Shown here one piece after another: positions 7,269 through 9,682 of a DNA stretch of 9,682 nt (positions within the stretch are counted from its first letter, which is position 1; every line of letters starts with the position of its first letter). The DNA lies in contig PCAX01000072.1 in assembly GCA_002730795.1 (NCBI GenBank), positions 1-9,682 on the forward strand, given 5' to 3'. The translations under genes were made by a program, and so were the position numbers. The notes under the pieces are model-generated. The model was given only the letters and a program-made list of their open reading frames with translations, searched no databases and was not told the DNA's origin. The stretch comes from Chloroflexota bacterium (GTDB taxonomy: Bacteria > Chloroflexota > Dehalococcoidia > Lucifugimonadales > Lucifugimonadaceae).

Positions 7269-9682
7269 TATGTTGAAACACACGTGTCAAAATCAATGAT
7301 CCAATTTCTAGGTATTGCCAAATCATTTAACAACTTCCTGCATGACGATCCTTTGACAATTATTTCATACCTGAAATTGTTCTTCAATTTATATGGAAAC
7401 GAAGGTATGGGACCCAGAATATTGATGTCTTCTTTTTTTTGTGAACTTATTTGAGTCAAAAGCGTTTCTCTACAACTCGATGCATTTTTTTTTGCAATTT
7501 CTTCTACAGTGTCAAAAACAATAATTTTTACAATTTTTGTGAAGGGGGGCAAACGTAAATCTTTCCTTTTTTCGATTTCATTATTATAAAATCCACTCAT
7601 GGAACCGTTCGCTATTGAGGTCATTACATAGTGTTGGGGATTAGAAGTTTGAACAACCCCCTCACTTTTTAATAGGCGGTAATCATTTATCAAAAAAGTT
7701 TGGAGAATTGACCTGTAAACGTCATCGGTTGCACTGATTTTCGGGAGATTTAATTCGTTATCAACCGTTAATACCGCAGATAACGAGACATTTGGTATGC
7801 TACCCAATTTAAAGGATAGTTTTGTGCCAATCATAATACTTGATGAACTTTTTATAAATTTTTCATATGTAATCCACTGTTCGGTTACATTAGAAAAAGC
7901 ATTGGCATCCATTCTGAATACAGGTGTGGAAGGAAATTTCTGCTTTATTTCATTGGCCAGTGCCTGAATACCACTGTTCGTCTTTGTATCCAACAGTTTC
8001 CCACATGTGGAACACTTGGACGAAAAAACTTTTTTGAATCCACAATAGTGACAAATCAACTCGCTGTAATCATTATCTTCAGATAAATGTAAAACAAGGT
8101 TTGAATTACAACCAAAACATTTTTCGCTTGTACCGCAAAAATTACAGAGTATCAAGTTCGATAACCCAACCCGATTAATGTAAATGAACACATTTTTACG
8201 TTTTGTAATGACATCGGAAATCATTTCGGTCAATTTCTGACCCATCAACGAAGAATTACCTTGCCTAAGCTCCTCTCGCATATCCATTATTGTGACGTCT
8301 ATAGATGAAAGCCTTTTTCTTACTGAAAACCCATCCAAACGAATTTTTGGTCCGCTTTTTAATGAAATTAATCTTCTGTTCATCAGTAATTTTGTGGATA
8401 TTACATCAGGAATTGGCGTCGATACAAATAATGGAGAATCATTTAATTGGGCTAATTTTTCAAAAATTTTTCGTCCATCAAAATACCTTTTCCCAACTGT
8501 ACGTTTATACGCCTCATCATTATAGTCATGAACAATTATGGCTCCTAATTTTTTATGTGGTAAAAAAGCAGCATAAAGTGTACCAATTACTACTTTTATA
8601 TCCCCAGATTCCACTCTATGCCAAAGATCATTAGAATAAGATCCTCCAACCCGGTTGTGAAGAAATCCTATCTTTTTAGGGTAATTCTCCCAAAGCATCT
8701 GATATATAAATGAAGAGGAAAAAAGGTCTGGACAGAAAATGATTACAACAGAATGATCAGATGAAAATTTATCGACTATAGACTTGTACACAGAAATTCT
8801 ATTTTTTAATCGGTCCTCAATGAGAATATATTTTTTTATTGCTTCTTCTTTAATATGTCCAGTGTTTCCTAGTTCTTCGCCGACCGATCCAGCGAACATC
8901 TTCAAAAATGAACAACGATTAAAATCTTTAATGAATTTCTTTTCAGTCTTCGTTCTATCTTCAGGAATTTTAACTTCTAGAAAATCTTCACCAGACGTCG
9001 CCCAAGAATACGCCGCTCTTCCATATTTTGTTTTTAATTTTTTAGTAGGTATTTGGGATTTATCTGCTTTCAAAAATTCTTCCACAAATAGATAACGTTT
9101 ATGATTTCGGGTGTCCTTGTAAACGGCTACTTGCTTTGCTAACGGGATAATGTCAGAAACGACCTTTAAGTAACTTGTAAATTTACGATTGAATATTCTT
9201 TCATTCCATATTAATTCCCGTTCGATAACACCTTTGTCCATTAGTTCATCTATTAAATTCATATCAATACCAGAAATCGTCCTGATAATTTTTTTATCAA
9301 TTACTGATCTACCGTTGAATATCCTTTTTAAAAACAAAAATTCACGATCGGTCAAATGAGTTTTCTTGTTCGAAACGGGAACAAAAGTTTTATTTAATTT
9401 CAATACTGTGTTCCGTTTTGGAAGAGTTCCAACGGAAAAAAACATTTTACAAACCGAAAAAAAACCAATCCGGTACCGAACTGAAATCCATTCAGCCAGG
9501 TCAAGTTGACGTTTAGATAAATTAGGAGTTTGGTCTATGGATCGTATTATATTTCTCAACTCAATCGAGCCATGCGGAGGTAGAGTAAATACTGACTTGA
9601 TTATTCCTAGTGTGGATTTTTTACCAAAAGGAATTTCAACGACTTGACCAATTTTTACATGGTGATTGGCTTCAAGGGAGTA
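7268..9682 (-). CDS. priA: Primosomal protein PriA without helicase motifs, 5' end cut by window edge
   Basis: PriA recognises stalled forks and restarts replication. The frame is open to the right edge, and the codons between 9559 and 9682 encode the family's N-terminal DNA-binding part (VKIGQVVEIPFGKKSTLGII), so the TTG at 9559 is not the start; perhaps 10-25 residues are missing. Counting from the edge, 804 residues are seen. A winged-helix region spans about 108-156. Zinc-binding cysteine pairs are intact: 513/516, 522/525, 544/547 and 557/560. The NRRGY-like segment, the QTSNPQHY region and the C-terminal LGPIPS domain are well kept. The ATPase motifs are not: the P-loop position reads IEDRLKNRISVY, the DEEH box is HDYN (385-388), motif III STPIP, motif V GTKLSFKLG, and the AGRAGR motif is gone. 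The frame is intact, so this is a selected non-helicase form, not a pseudogene. It overlaps the def ribosome binding site. Confidence 0.9.
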   Translation of the reverse strand, partial: YSLEANHHVKIGQVVEIPFGKKSTLGIIKSVFTLPPHGSIELRNIIRSIDQTPNLSKRQLDLAEWISVRYRIGFFSVCKMFFSVGTLPKRNTVLKLNKTFVPVSNKKTHLTDREFLFLKRIFNGRSVIDKKIIRTISGIDMNLIDELMDKGVIERELIWNERIFNRKFTSYLKVVSDIIPLAKQVAVYKDTRNHKRYLFVEEFLKADKSQIPTKKLKTKYGRAAYSWATSGEDFLEVKIPEDRTKTEKKFIKDFNRCSFLKMFAGSVGEELGNTGHIKEEAIKKYILIEDRLKNRISVYKSIVDKFSSDHSVVIIFCPDLFSSSFIYQMLWENYPKKIGFLHNRVGGSYSNDLWHRVESGDIKVVIGTLYAAFLPHKKLGAIIVHDYNDEAYKRTVGKRYFDGRKIFEKLAQLNDSPLFVSTPIPDVISTKLLMNRRLISLKSGPKIRLDGFSVRKRLSSIDVTIMDMREELRQGNSSLMGQKLTEMISDVITKRKNVFIYINRVGLSNLILCNFCGTSEKCFGCNSNLVLHLSEDNDYSELICHYCGFKKVFSSKCSTCGKLLDTKTNSGIQALANEIKQKFPSTPVFRMDANAFSNVTEQWITYEKFIKSSSSIMIGTKLSFKLGSIPNVSLSAVLTVDNELNLPKISATDDVYRSILQTFLINDYRLLKSEGVVQTSNPQHYVMTSIANGSMSGFYNNEIEKRKDLRLPPFTKIVKIIVFDTVEEIAKKNASSCRETLLTQISSQKKEDINILGPIPSFPYKLKNNFRYEIIVKGSSCRKLLNDLAIPRNWIIDFDTCVST

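Noticed and set aside
9557..9559. TTG at 9559 as the start of priA.
   Set aside because: The 41 upstream codons stay open to the edge and encode the conserved N-terminal DNA-binding part of PriA.
7268..9682. priA as a decaying pseudogene.
   Set aside because: The frame is uninterrupted for 804 codons and the zinc cysteines and C-terminal motifs are conserved, which does not fit neutral decay.

Overview
This is an AT-rich bacterial chromosomal segment, fully packed with housekeeping genes. I see no mobile element, CRISPR array, rRNA or tRNA. SecD and SecF have the adjacent, translationally linked bacterial arrangement, and their membrane motifs (such as the stretch around SecD residues 573-586) remind me of Chloroflexota proteins. 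A low-GC Chloroflexota lineage (Dehalococcoidia or SAR202-like marine bacteria) is my best guess. This is recall-level inference and I could not test it.

Layout: on the plus strand, selB (selenocysteine-specific elongation factor, cut at the left edge) overlaps a small gene of unknown function by the ATGA junction. Everything after about 2280 is on the minus strand. In transcription order (right to left) these are priA (cut at the right edge), def, secD, secF, nfo and a small zincin-type metallopeptidase gene. The two strands converge at about 2244-2281. The stop codon of priA touches the ribosome binding site of def, secD and secF overlap by one base (TGATG), and nfo overlaps the metallopeptidase gene. 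So the minus strand forms at least three transcriptional blocks: priA-def, secD-secF and nfo-metallopeptidase. A candidate extended -10 promoter and a terminator-like hairpin lie before secD, and a candidate promoter lies before nfo.

The most unusual gene is priA. Its zinc-binding cysteines, C-terminal region and general architecture are kept, but every helicase ATPase motif I can locate is destroyed (P-loop, DEEH box, motifs III, V and VI). It is predicted to be a non-helicase PriA, as known in Actinobacteria. Second, the only plausible terminator between def and secD sits about 15 bases before the secD start, downstream of the only promoter I can find. This suggests attenuation or another leader control of secDF. 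Third, SecD carries an extra region of about 190 residues in its first extracytoplasmic domain that looks like two diverged copies of a ferredoxin-like unit. I found no wholly new multi-gene system here.
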